Source: Albugo candida
Lineage: Eukaryota; Oomycota; Peronosporomycetes; Albuginales
Assembly (NCBI GenBank): GCA_040437565.1
Contig: JBDOQK010000070.1
Location: forward strand, 82,660-146,659
Direction: 5' to 3'
DNA length: 64,000 nt
Part shown: positions 11,301 through 21,418 of the stretch, in pieces
Layout of the letters: every line of letters starts with the position of its first letter
Numbering within the stretch: the stretch's first letter is position 1
The notes under the pieces: generated by a model
What the model was told of the DNA's origin: nothing
Databases searched by the model: none
The model's input: the letters and a program-made list of their open reading frames with translations, nothing else
Made by a program: the position numbers and the translations under genes

Positions 11301-11383
11301 AACAGATGGCTCTGGATGCGAATAGCTATAAGAATCTTCCTACACCCGATTTGGTAGAAGACTCTGAAGAAGTTGGCATTTAG
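8302..11383 (+). CDS. PH domain - ankyrin repeat - AGC-type Ser/Thr kinase
   Basis: After collapsing the gap duplication (9710 joins 9998), exons 8302-10672, 10730-10964 and 11018-11383 encode about 894 aa. Order: Ser/Gly-rich head; PH domain at about 88-199 (TGLLTKRA to DWIKSIRAHI), which should bind phosphoinositides; short coiled coil near 255-275; about four ankyrin repeats at 315-470 (TALHAAAQKNH, TPLHVATQAGN); AGC kinase at about 517-785. Kinase signs are GRGAFAKV (P-loop), FALKAYNK (Lys), FRDLKPENV (YRD-type loop with Phe), DFGIS, a TFCGSPMYLAPE activation segment holding the usual PDK1-site Thr, and ALDWYSVGALLFELLTG. An AGC tail ends in a hydrophobic motif FSDFDF near 851, where the usual phospho-Ser/Thr is Asp. 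It is likely an active kinase recruited to membranes, like an Akt/PKC relative, but the ankyrin insert is unlike either. Its substrate is unknown. Confidence 0.92.
9524..9997. repeat. Contig-end overlap around a 100-N gap inside the kinase gene (187 bp each side)
   Basis: Bases 9524-9710 and 9811-9997 are the same and flank the N run 9711-9810. As given, the two copies lie in different frames. Dropping one copy plus the Ns restores one continuous frame through the ankyrin repeats into the kinase domain, so the duplication is not biological. Confidence 0.95.
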
Positions 11384-12963
11384 GTCGAATGTGCATTGAA
11401 AGCATTTATCGATTCACACTGTATAAAGACGAAAAGATACTTAAGATATGTGGTTTGCAATTAGTGTCGTTGTACTCTTTCTCTTCCACAAGCAATGACA
11501 CCAATGCATACATTCGGTGAGTCCATCTCACAGATACGCAGATACACACAATCGAAAACGAATTGAGGCCTTCTCCTTCGATTATCAATTGCTATCACGT
11601 CGAGCTGTTCGCAATCCATTTATATTTTATATCCTATGATATGGCAAGTCAGCTATTGAACTCGTTTGAGTGATTGCCAACTCTATGAATGATTGCGTCT
11701 CTTTGTAGGATTTTAGCCACCAAAGCGTTATCTATCGAGTGAATAAGTTGATCGACTAGAGCCCAATTGAATTATCGGAGGCGATGTGGACTTGACGACG
11801 GCGACATGAGAATACACCGAAATTACGCATTGGGACTTGAATTGAGAATAGGAGCCGTAACACACAAATTGTCATTAGAGGGATGCATCCGACTCAGATG
11901 AAGGCGTTTCAGACAGGCCCTCGATCAGTTAGCCGAGAAAAATGACCATTGTACCACCACGAGGATGTAACGAAATACTGGTCAATGCATTCGTGTGAAT
12001 CGTATGGAAACGTGCCTGCTTCATGCGNNNNNNNNNNNNNNNNNNNNNNNNNNNNNNNNNNNNNNNNNNNNNNNNNNNNNNNNNNNNNNNNNNNNNNNNN
12101 NNNNNNNNNNNNNNNNNNNNNNNNNNNAGACAGGCCCTCGATCAGTTAGCCGAGAAAAATGACCATTGTACCACCACGAGGATGTAACGAAATACTGGTC
12201 AATGCATTCGTGTGAATCGTATGGAAACGTGCCTGCTTCATGCGTTACTTCCTGTTCTCCTAGACCGTCCCACTCTCAGTCAGGTGGCCCAACAGGTAAT
12301 CAATAAACAAACGATCGTGCAATGAAGCTATAATGCGATACTTTTGCCCAAAAACGATCAACTCTTGTGCTTTGACTTGTGAATTACAAGATTCTATCGA
12401 TTTTATTCTAGCTTAACGGTCAGCGAGTGATGATCTATCTATTGTGCTAAGGAGTAGGTGCCACTTTGCTCACCGCACACATTCATTTCTCGAGCGCCAA
12501 TATTCGTAACCAGGGGTGTCAACCAGCAAACATTANNNNNNNNNNNNNNNNNNNNNNNNNNNNNNNNNNNNNNNNNNNNNNNNNNNNNNNNNNNNNNNNN
12601 NNNNNNNNNNNNNNNNNNNNNNNNNNNNNNNNNNNATGCGATACTTTTGCCCAAAAACGATCAACTCTTGTGCTTTGACTTGTGAATTACAAGATTCTAT
12701 CGATTTTATTCTAGCTTAACGGTCAGCGAGTGATGATCTATCTATTGTGCTAAGGAGTAGGTGCCACTTTGCTCACCGCACACATTCATTTCTCGAGCGC
12801 CAATATTCGTAACCAGGGGTGTCAACCAGCAAACATTAGCGAACAACCATGCTTCTCTCTGAATCTTCAATTTTGATATGCTAGTGGCTTTTGCTCAATT
12901 GTTGATGGTGGGAGAAGGCGGAGCTAAGATTACAAACATTTCATGCACTCATACACTAAGAAA
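11384..12963. other. Gene-free stretch with two gap overlaps
   Basis: No credible coding frame or RNA was seen. Bases 11911-12027 repeat at 12128-12244 around the N run 12028-12127 (117 bp). Bases 12333-12535 repeat at 12636-12838 around the N run 12536-12635 (203 bp). Both are exact as far as I can read and look like unmerged contig ends. The two gaps lie within 0.5 kb of each other. Confidence 0.75.
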
Positions 12964-13494
12964 TTAATCTTTTCTGAACGGACAAAAAGACAGCAGATAA
13001 AGGGCAACATTCATTCTGTATTGCCCTATAAAATGAGATTGAGCGACAATTTTGAATCTGTACGACATATGTGGGAAATAATTGCGCAGAAGAAATTCCG
13101 ATAGTTCTTTTTCACGCCAAGGTAGATTATTGAGTTTGAGAACCTTTGCGATAACACCACGAACAAATGTGAAGTTTTTCTGCGATCCAGGTATTCCCAG
13201 CGCAACGAGGATTTCATTGAGAAAGGATACTAATGAATTGACACAATATTTTCCTTGCTCAGGATCATTTGCATATTCATTGCAGTATGGTACAAGCTGT
13301 CCAATCGAATGTTTTTCCCCATTAGAATATTTTATCTTTGGACAATCCACATTTTCCGGGCCTGATAGAAGCTTTCTTGCATGTTCCGGCCGATTTGATC
13401 GAATTGCTGACGAAGGATGATTAGTCCACTTCTGCGCATCGACAATGCAAGCATTGAGGAGGAGTACGACGATGGAAGATTTCAGGTTGTGCAT
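12964..13494 (-). CDS. Candidate secreted effector-like protein (176 aa)
   Basis: A single-exon minus-strand gene. Residues 1-20 (MHNLKSSIVVLLLNACIVDA) form a strong signal peptide with a likely cleavage before QKW. The mature part is about 156 aa, with four cysteines (VDCPK, PYCNEY, KYCVNS, SFCPF) that could form two disulfides. Between residues 25 and 50 there is a basic, disorder-like segment (RSNRPEHARKLLSG) before the structured part, which loosely resembles where oomycete host-targeting motifs sit. There is no clear RXLR-EER, CHXC or CRN signature, so I do not claim translocation. It lies alone in gene-poor, repeat-rich DNA, a typical setting for oomycete effector genes. It is not similar to any family I recognise. 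That it is expressed is inference. Confidence 0.6.
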   Translation of the reverse strand: MHNLKSSIVVLLLNACIVDAQKWTNHPSSAIRSNRPEHARKLLSGPENVDCPKIKYSNGEKHSIGQLVPYCNEYANDPEQGKYCVNSLVSFLNEILVALGIPGSQKNFTFVRGVIAKVLKLNNLPWREKELSEFLLRNYFPHMSYRFKIVAQSHFIGQYRMNVALYLLSFCPFRKD

Positions 13495-13931
13495 ATGCGA
13501 TGCAGGTGGGGAATTGAATAGTGATATGAGGATGCAATGTACTAGAATGCATTCTCACTACACTACTCTGGTAGAAGCGGGCATGCATAAACTAAATGCA
13601 AAGCAAACGATACACAAGTAACGACGTCTTGCGCCTGCTCCTATTCCTGGCTAGAAAGCGTCGGCGCTTCGACCATATGCAGTAAATCGAAAGCATGTGT
13701 TTTTGTCTGAAATATATGATCACAATTCGAGTAATATAACGACTTGGAGCATACTCAAAGTCATCGGAACCTACTCATCATTGACATGGACCTATTGTTG
13801 AGCTTACTTTTTCGTCATTGTACCATTCACGACCTATTATGACTCTAATTGGTGTTTGCTACTGATATCTAAACTCATTGGTAGTTGCCCTTCTTTGTCT
13901 TCTCGAAGTCTGTGTGCCAGCGCGACAATAT
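13495..13931. other. Upstream region of the secreted-protein gene
   Basis: Presumed promoter side of the minus-strand secreted-protein gene. No defined motif, RNA or coding frame was recognised. Confidence 0.4.
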
Positions 13932-16323
13932 ATTACGGTAATATATTACTGACTATTTCCCGCATCTCAACCGTTCCACAGAAAAAAGCCGTCCTTATCA
14001 ATTGCTACGGCCGATTGACTTGACCATTGCATGCTCGGCAGTGTACAAGCCGATTCCGGAATTTTGTAGCGAAATGACTAAATTTTAATTATGGGATGGA
14101 AGGCGTTACTCTTCCTTGCATTATCCTTATTGATACGTTTACTTGTGACAATACAGTAGAATACCGAGAAGGCAATGCTCTTCATACCGATGTGCGTTTT
14201 CTATCACAGACTTTTCACGCGATAGATCGAGGCCATGTATCATTACAGACTTGTTGAACTTCTACCGTTCCAAATAGAATTGAAAAGGAAGCGTTACACT
14301 GACTGGGTGGTCTGTTCTTCTCCCAGCCCTACTTTGAGTGTGATGTGTACGACCTCACAGATTTGTACAGCAGCAAGCCAATTTAGAAGGTACAGTATCA
14401 GCCTTTTTCCGCTGGCAATATTTTAACGTACTTCTAGTTGGTGCTCTCCTAAAAGTATCGCCTTTGAGTGGCTATGTCTTTTTAATGCCTTTCGTTTAAG
14501 AAGGTATGTTAAATCTTACAGTTTCGTAATCGGTTGACTAAGTATTGACAATTCTTCTACATCCGACCTAATACCCATTTTGTTGTTTAAACACAACACT
14601 GCTTACTTCCGCCTGACCTGATCAGAGATTCGACCTAAGTACTTGCCAGCCGGGATTCCAATAAGAGATAGCAAAGACTGGCGAGTTCTGATTTGACTTG
14701 TTTGCATGTAAATAAGAAAAGATAGTTGTATGCTTGGCTCTGATCCGATATTCATCGATATTTGCAATTGCGCTGTGATTATCCACGAAAATCTATATGG
14801 CTTTCCCTGAAGGGCTTCTTTTCTTATAGTAATTGTACGATACATATCATTTCCTGAGCACTAACATGCATTCCATGTGTTTTGCTTCGCTGAGCTAATT
14901 GTAATATTCCTATATGCTGTCACTTATGGACAACCAGAGTATCATTTGCATGGTCATGAACTCTGGCGTTGACCGTCGATCATCTGATAACTCACAAATT
15001 CTTGGCTTTGATAACCACGTTTGCATCCTACTGTTGACTGACAAGCCAATTGACGAAATGGTCTCACAATATCTATANNNNNNNNNNNNNNNNNNNNNNN
15101 NNNNNNNNNNNNNNNNNNNNNNNNNNNNNNNNNNNNNNNNNNNNNNNNNNNNNNNNNNNNNNNNNNNNNNNNNNNNNATTACGGTAATATATTACTGACT
15201 ATTTCCCGCATCTCAACCGTTCCACAGAAAAAAGCCGTCCTTATCAATTGCTACGGCCGATTGACTTGACCGTTGGATGCTCGGCAGTGTACAAGCCGAT
15301 TCCGGAATTTTTAGCGAAATGACTAAATTTTGGTCATGGGATGGAAGGCGTTGATCTTCCTTGCATTATCCTTATTGATACGTTTACTTGGGACAATACA
15401 GTAGAATACCGAGAAGGCAATGCTCTTCATACCGATGTGCGTTTTCTATCACAGACTTTTCACGCGATAGATCGAGGTCATGTATCATTACTTCCTTGTT
15501 GAACTTCTACCGTTCCAAGAAGAATTGAAAGGAAGCGTTACACTTGACTGGGTGGTCTGTTCTTCTCCCAACCCCACTTTGAGTGTGATGCATACAACCT
15601 CACAGATTTGTACAGCAAGCCAATTTAGAAGGTACAGTATCAGCCTTTTTCCGCTTGCAATATTTTAACGTAGTTCTAGTTGGTGCCCTCCGAGTAGTAT
15701 CGCCTTTGAGTGACTATGTCCTTCTAATGCCTTTCGTTTAAGAAGGTATCTTAAATCTTACAGTTTCGTAATCGGTTGACTAACTAAGTATTGACAATTC
15801 TTCTACATCCGACCTTAGTACCCATTTTGTTGTTTGATAAACAACACTGCTTACTTCCGCCTGACCTGATCAGAGATTCGACCTAGTAGTTGCCAGCCGG
15901 GATTCCAATAAGGAATAGCAAAGACTGGTGAGTTCTGATTTGACTTGTTTGCATGTAAATAATAAAAGATAGTTATATGCTTGGCTCTGATCTGATATTC
16001 ATAGATATTTGCAATTGCGCTGTGATTATCCACGAAAATCTATATGGCTTACCCTGAAGGACTTCTTTTCTTATAGTAGTTGTACGATACATATCATTTC
16101 CTGAGCACTAATATGCATTCCATGTGTTTTGCTTCGCTGAGCTAATTGTAACATTCTTATATGCTGTTACTTATGGACAACCAGAGTGTCATTTGCATGG
16201 TCATGAACTCTGGCGTTGACCGTCGATCATCTGATTACTCACAAATTCTTGGCTTTGATAACCACGTTTGCATCCTACTGTTGACTGACAAGCCGAGTGA
16301 CGAAATGGTCTCACAATATCTAT
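13932..16323. repeat. 1.15-kb imperfect direct duplication flanking a 100-N gap
   Basis: Copy A (13932-15077) and copy B (15178-16323) have the same length and order but differ at scattered bases and small indels. For example, near 14030 and 15272 the sequence changes from ccattgcatg to ccgttggatg. Unlike the other gap overlaps, this one is not exact. Two alleles joined end to end, or a true tandem duplication, both fit. Neither copy holds a convincing gene; the 60-residue frames found in both carry frame differences and stops. The repeat is not recognised as a transposon. Confidence 0.8.
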
Positions 16324-18856
16324 GAACTTAAATCATACATTCTCCTCTTCCTGGCTCAGAGTTACAGAAGTAGACTTAGTTTACATGCAGGAATGCTACA
16401 TTTTGTCAGGTTTCGTGATCATTGCAAGCTGAGAAAGATCTAGCTGATGTACAACTTAAGTCGCTATATATTCATCTCAGCGTGCTATAAACGTGAGGAA
16501 GCTTCATAGATCGGCCACGGAGCTGATCTATTTGTGAGAAAGAATTATGATGCCTTCACTGTTGTACGATAATACATTCTCAAACTTCATCACGAATAGT
16601 TTCTTCATAGTAAAAACTATCTCGATTTGTGTCCTGACACCCGTACCTTTGGTTCATTTTATTGAATTCAAAAGTCCATTAACATACATCGCAATGTACG
16701 TAGAGGCGAACAAGGATGAAAGAATTCGATAGCCATTACTCGAGCTCCTGCTAAGATTTTCTGCGGCTCGCATGCTCGATCGGTTTAGCTTCGAATCATG
16801 GTAGATGTCACGCATATACATCTTATAAGTGCACATTAGGAAATGCTGTACACAATCATATTGGTAAAACCGTGGGTGACTTGCACGCAAACTGAGTATT
16901 AGTAAAATTGAACCTTTGCTTGTTGCTGGTGTCGTTTGTTGTATAATTAATTAGTTCTGTTGTCGAACGTTTTGAGTACTCACTCGCGCTATCTCGTTTT
17001 ATTTTAACAACCCATTCGAACGGATAACTATCACGCATGCCCAACCGACTAGTTTCCAGGTCTTCTTGCCATCCCATTATCTAAATTCTTTCACGGTCGC
17101 ATATTTCACCGTACAGCTTCATCGTCGAAACACTCAAAACATCACGTTCAGTAATTTAGGCGCAAGCCGTAACCTCTTTGATTTCTACTCGCTTTTTCAC
17201 GATCGATGGGACATGTAGTCAAAGTCGTGACAAGGGCGTGCCTACAGTCACCAGTTGGCAAGCTCCGTCGGTAGCGATTTGAGAGCCATCAGTTTGCGAT
17301 CTCTACTCCAGGATCATTTCCTTCTCCAATTTGTTATCGTAACATCACTAAACACCTTGTGTCCATGATCATGACGGTCTTCTTATATGTAGAAGGAACA
17401 TTCTCGCTGTCAAGCTGGGCTGCAATCAAGGGCTCCGAACCATGTGGTACTATTTGATCGACACTCATCGGTTCTGCACCTTGTTGTAACTTGACAACCT
17501 TCAGAAATTCAGAAGGTCAAATTCGTTTTAGGAAGCGCCATTTACGTCCAAGCAATCCAAGCAACGCCATGTACGATAATCTTTCAAATCGTCTGAATTT
17601 CTTATATTATGACATCCTGTGCTGTCTCATTCAGCTGTTTGCGTCTTCGTTTGTCCATTTGACTAGAAGCATTGCAATAATAAATCTGTGCTCGACGCAC
17701 ATTTGAAGAATGAACATGAAAATCACGGTAGAAGCTAATGGTGCTTCCACATGCATGTCAAATCAAACCGCTAAACATCAACTACCATCCTAATGAAGGG
17801 AATAATAAACAGCAAATGAAGAAAAATACAAAGAGTAATGAACACTGCTAATTTTGCACCTTCGCACCGTCGTAAGATAAGTCAAAGACACACATAAGTT
17901 TTCGGTGCTGATGAGTTAGGAGTCGCTTAATGAAGAGCTAAATTGGTTGCACCTGCAGACCAAAGCACGTCATACTTAACATGCATGATTTGATGCGACG
18001 GCGAGTCGATCTATATTACGATTGTACGCCTTGACGAATGTAAAGAAGGTACTTCGAGGCCAGGAAGTGCGGGGCTTTTGGTTGTCATCCAGTCGAGAAA
18101 TGAAACGCTTTCACGGATTTATCACTCAGACTTTTGACTTCAAAGTCACTTATATCAATCGCTAAATGTTTCCAGGCATTATCCCTCCTGGAGGTCTTCC
18201 TAAGATCAGAAATACATCATACCAAGCTTTCTCATTATCCAAAGTTCCTACTTTGAAAACGTTTGGGCCATTTCGCATAAACCCGTAGATCCAGCACAAC
18301 ATGTCGCTTGGCAACAAGTATTTTGTCTGTCTCTCCGCAAATCTATCCGAATAAAAGCAAATTCATCTCTCCTCGATATCGCATTCTTTCAATGAAAGTC
18401 GAATAATTCTACTGATTAGCCTGAGAAGAACTTAGTGAGTAAACCAAAGAACGGAGATGTCTCGTTTTGCAAATACGCTTAGCGGAAACAGCTCTATATT
18501 TTCGCTGTGGATCAAATGTACGCAAGCGAGCTCCGAGGGAAATTGGACGACTGGATGGCTGATTAATGAGCAAGGATGAACATATATTATATATGATAGA
18601 ATGCGTTTTGTGCATTCAAATCGAAGAAAGTGTTGTGAAAAAGGTGAACGGGGTCTCACTTAACGTTTTCGTCTCTTTTTTTCGACGGATGGCTTCAGAA
18701 ATCAATCGTAGCTGCGCGATTGCGATGAAAGAAGGCGTGCGAACTTGACTTCCGCGATGACGTTGCCACATCATTTTTCATTTCGGATAAGATTGGTGTA
18801 GGTGCCCAAGTAGTATGTGTCTAGAATGTTCAGCTTGAGAATTTTATTCTACACAT
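16324..18856. other. Gene-free AT-rich stretch
   Basis: About 2.5 kb with only short frames under about 80 codons, none with a recognisable motif, signal peptide or splice structure. No tRNA or repeat was seen. It ends at an N run (18857-18956) whose two sides do not match each other, so sequence of unknown length may be missing there. Confidence 0.5.
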
Positions 18857-18956
18857 NNNNNNNNNNNNNNNNNNNNNNNNNNNNNNNNNNNNNNNNNNNN
18901 NNNNNNNNNNNNNNNNNNNNNNNNNNNNNNNNNNNNNNNNNNNNNNNNNNNNNNNN
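18857..18956. other. 100-N assembly gap without flanking overlap
   Basis: A run of 100 N. The sequences on the two sides share no obvious overlap, so the true size is unknown. Confidence 0.95.
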
Positions 18957-19435
18957 TCTAAGACGTCCTTCACGTACTTGATACTAGATCGAGACTGGCG
19001 CACTTGCTCAGTATTTTCACGGCAATGCATAGAAACGAAGCTATCATGTCATTTGATTTGGTTCTACTAGTGATGGTGACAAGCAGTATGTCTAGTTATA
19101 CAAGTCACCTTCTCGTCATGAAGTGACCTGACTGAACAAGCTTTTCGATCAGCGTTATTCAAATGAATCATTCCAGATCTGTTGAGAAATAGGCATTTTC
19201 TACAGCATCTTGTAGCTGTTTTGTGACGGTGAGAGGCCTTGAGACAGCATATGCTACACGATTAACCGTGACGAGAACAGATGGGTGTCATTGACCGTCA
19301 CGTTGAGATGCTTGGTAATTGAAAGGAGTACGGTCACGGAGTAGGATCTTCCCGTGCAAAGACGCTTGATGGCAACCGAAATAAAAGCTAAAAGAAGGAA
19401 AATCTGGCACCATGACGTGAAGAGATCGTCGAGGC

Positions 19436-20030
19436 TACACAGGAGGTGTCGCAAAGATTACTAGGTGGGTTACGGCAAAAGGCGATCATCCAAAGCGTCG
19501 GAAGCAACGCACTCCGCGAATAAGCCTTGCATGCAGGGGTAAAGTAAATATTACTCAGATATGTCAAGAATGAGTTAATTGTGTTTGTAGAAGGTTCATT
19601 CCGTATNNNNNNNNNNNNNNNNNNNNNNNNNNNNNNNNNNNNNNNNNNNNNNNNNNNNNNNNNNNNNNNNNNNNNNNNNNNNNNNNNNNNNNNNNNNNNN
19701 NNNNNNCAAATCACATCAAAGAGGCGGTACTCCAGATTCTGATAATTTCCCTGGCATTGGCCCTCATTAATTCAGCAAAAATAGCAGCTGAACTTTTGTG
19801 TGGCATTGGACGCGTTTGAAGATGGAAATCGAAGAGCCTTCCACAGCATTGATGTCGTTGCTATACAGGAGGTGTCGCAAAGATTACTAGGTGGGTTACG
19901 GCACAAGGCGATCATCTAAAGCATCGGAAGAAACGCACTCCACGAATAAGCCTGACATGCAGGGGTAAAGTAATACCACTCAGATATGTCAAGAATGAGT
20001 TAATTGTGTTTGTAGAAGGTTCATTCCGTA
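19436..20030. repeat. Diverged direct repeat (about 170 bp, two copies)
   Basis: The stretch from caggaggtgtcgcaaagatt to aaggttcattccgtat occurs at about 19436-19606 and again at about 19864-20030, with roughly ten differences and small indels. Copy 1 stops exactly at the N run 19607-19706. Copy 2 continues into further sequence and is preceded by 157 bases unlike simple overlap. It may be two alleles of a dispersed repeat or an old duplication. A short coding-like stretch follows copy 2 on the + strand (about 20061-20180, reading DIDKVITTVYASLGLFSTD), too short to call. Confidence 0.6.
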
Positions 20031-20360
20031 TACTAGGGCAAGTGACTAGGACATGAGGACATCGATAAGGTTATCACCACCGTTTATGCTTCGCTGGGAC
20101 TCTTCTCAACTGATCCAGGAAAATGTAAGTATAGGATTGTATCGTTGAGGGAGGCATTTGTGCACGATATCGTAAAATAAAAGAACGTTCCTGCACACAA
20201 GCTGGAAGTAGTTGAGTTATACTCAATATAATCGCTTCGCTATAGACCCATCCTTTTTTGTACCAAATGCACGCATGTAATAGGGACTGGTGTCGATTAG
20301 TGCATCATCTTTTGAAAGCACGCTAGGTTTTTCTACAAAGAAGTGATTTTGCAAAGTATA

Positions 20361-20606
20361 TTACCAATCTTTACTGTCGTACCCACGAGCAACCCCCTTT
20401 TTATCCACTTTTCCCTCATACAATATCGGCACCTGCATCATTTCACACCGTACTGCCTCTTCTGTCGCCTGCTGGACTTCATCATCAAACTCTGTCAGAA
20501 TTGGTACCGAGACGGCGAGAGACCGGGCAACATCCCACTCGATCAGATACCATCTTCCAGCAACATCGTGCACCAAACCATACATACGTTCCTTTTTCTT
20601 GCTAAT
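20361..20606 (-). pseudogene. Coding-like fragment, unknown family
   Basis: This minus-strand frame reads like real protein, with balanced composition: YGLVHDVAGRWYLIEWDVAR, then LAVSVPILTEFDDEVQQATE and a short tail ending GYDSKDW. It follows a possible TTAG acceptor at about 20607. No partner exon, start context or family could be found nearby, and the surroundings have decayed. It may be the last exon of a gene, or a relic. Confidence 0.3.
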
Positions 20607-21104
20607 GAGACTTCTTCATTCATTAATAACGTGTCGTACACATCTTCAATAGACCGCTACATAATCTACTAGAACAACATTCTGGGAGGCCATAAGCCAG
20701 GGATAATTATATAGTATAGAATAGGATAGAACGTAACAACAGGGAGTTGCAAGAACGATACTGATGCAAACAATACGGATTATCCAGAATGCTCGAGTCG
20801 ATTACAGCATTTAAAGAGCGCCACGTACAAAGATAGCGAGAAGATCATCTTGTAGAACCTCGGCTTTATAACATTTTGTCCATATACATGAATTAACGCA
20901 TAGTGTCACAAGTATAAATACTACAGCCGCAGGATGAAGGCTATGAGAATAATGCGTAGAGTCAAAATTATATTCAGCAGAGGAGGCAGTACCTTCACAT
21001 CACTAGTTTGGGTGCTGATCGCTAGTTCTCACTGTATACCCCCTCACCAAGTTGGTCATTGAACATGCTTTGTAGACACACGTAGAGTTTGCAACACTTT
21101 CGAG

Positions 21105-21418
21105 TAACGTATTTTGTGGTGTTCCGCATTGGCATAAAATGCTTTTATGTTGATGCATCTGTCTGCTGTGGAATTGGCTGAATAATATAGATTCGAAGGT
21201 TTGCACACGTGNNNNNNNNNNNNNNNNNNNNNNNNNNNNNNNNNNNNNNNNNNNNNNNNNNNNNNNNNNNNNNNNNNNNNNNNNNNNNNNNNNNNNNNNN
21301 NNNNNNNNNNNTAACGTATTTTGTGGTGTTCCGCATTGGCATAAAATGCTTTTATGTTGATGCATCTGTCTGCTGTGGAATTGGCTGAATAATATAGATT
21401 CGAAGGTTTGCACACGTG
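21105..21418. repeat. Contig-end overlap around a 100-N gap (107 bp each side)
   Basis: Bases 21105-21211 equal 21312-21418 and flank the N run 21212-21311. The longer open frames here are products of the duplication. Confidence 0.92.

Noticed and set aside
13350-13420. RXLR-type motif in the secreted protein
   Set aside because: The basic segment RSNRPEHARKLL does not match RXLR or a following acidic EER block.
20343-20672. 109-codon plus-strand frame
   Set aside because: Composition is hydrophobic and random-like, while the minus strand of the same region reads more like protein.
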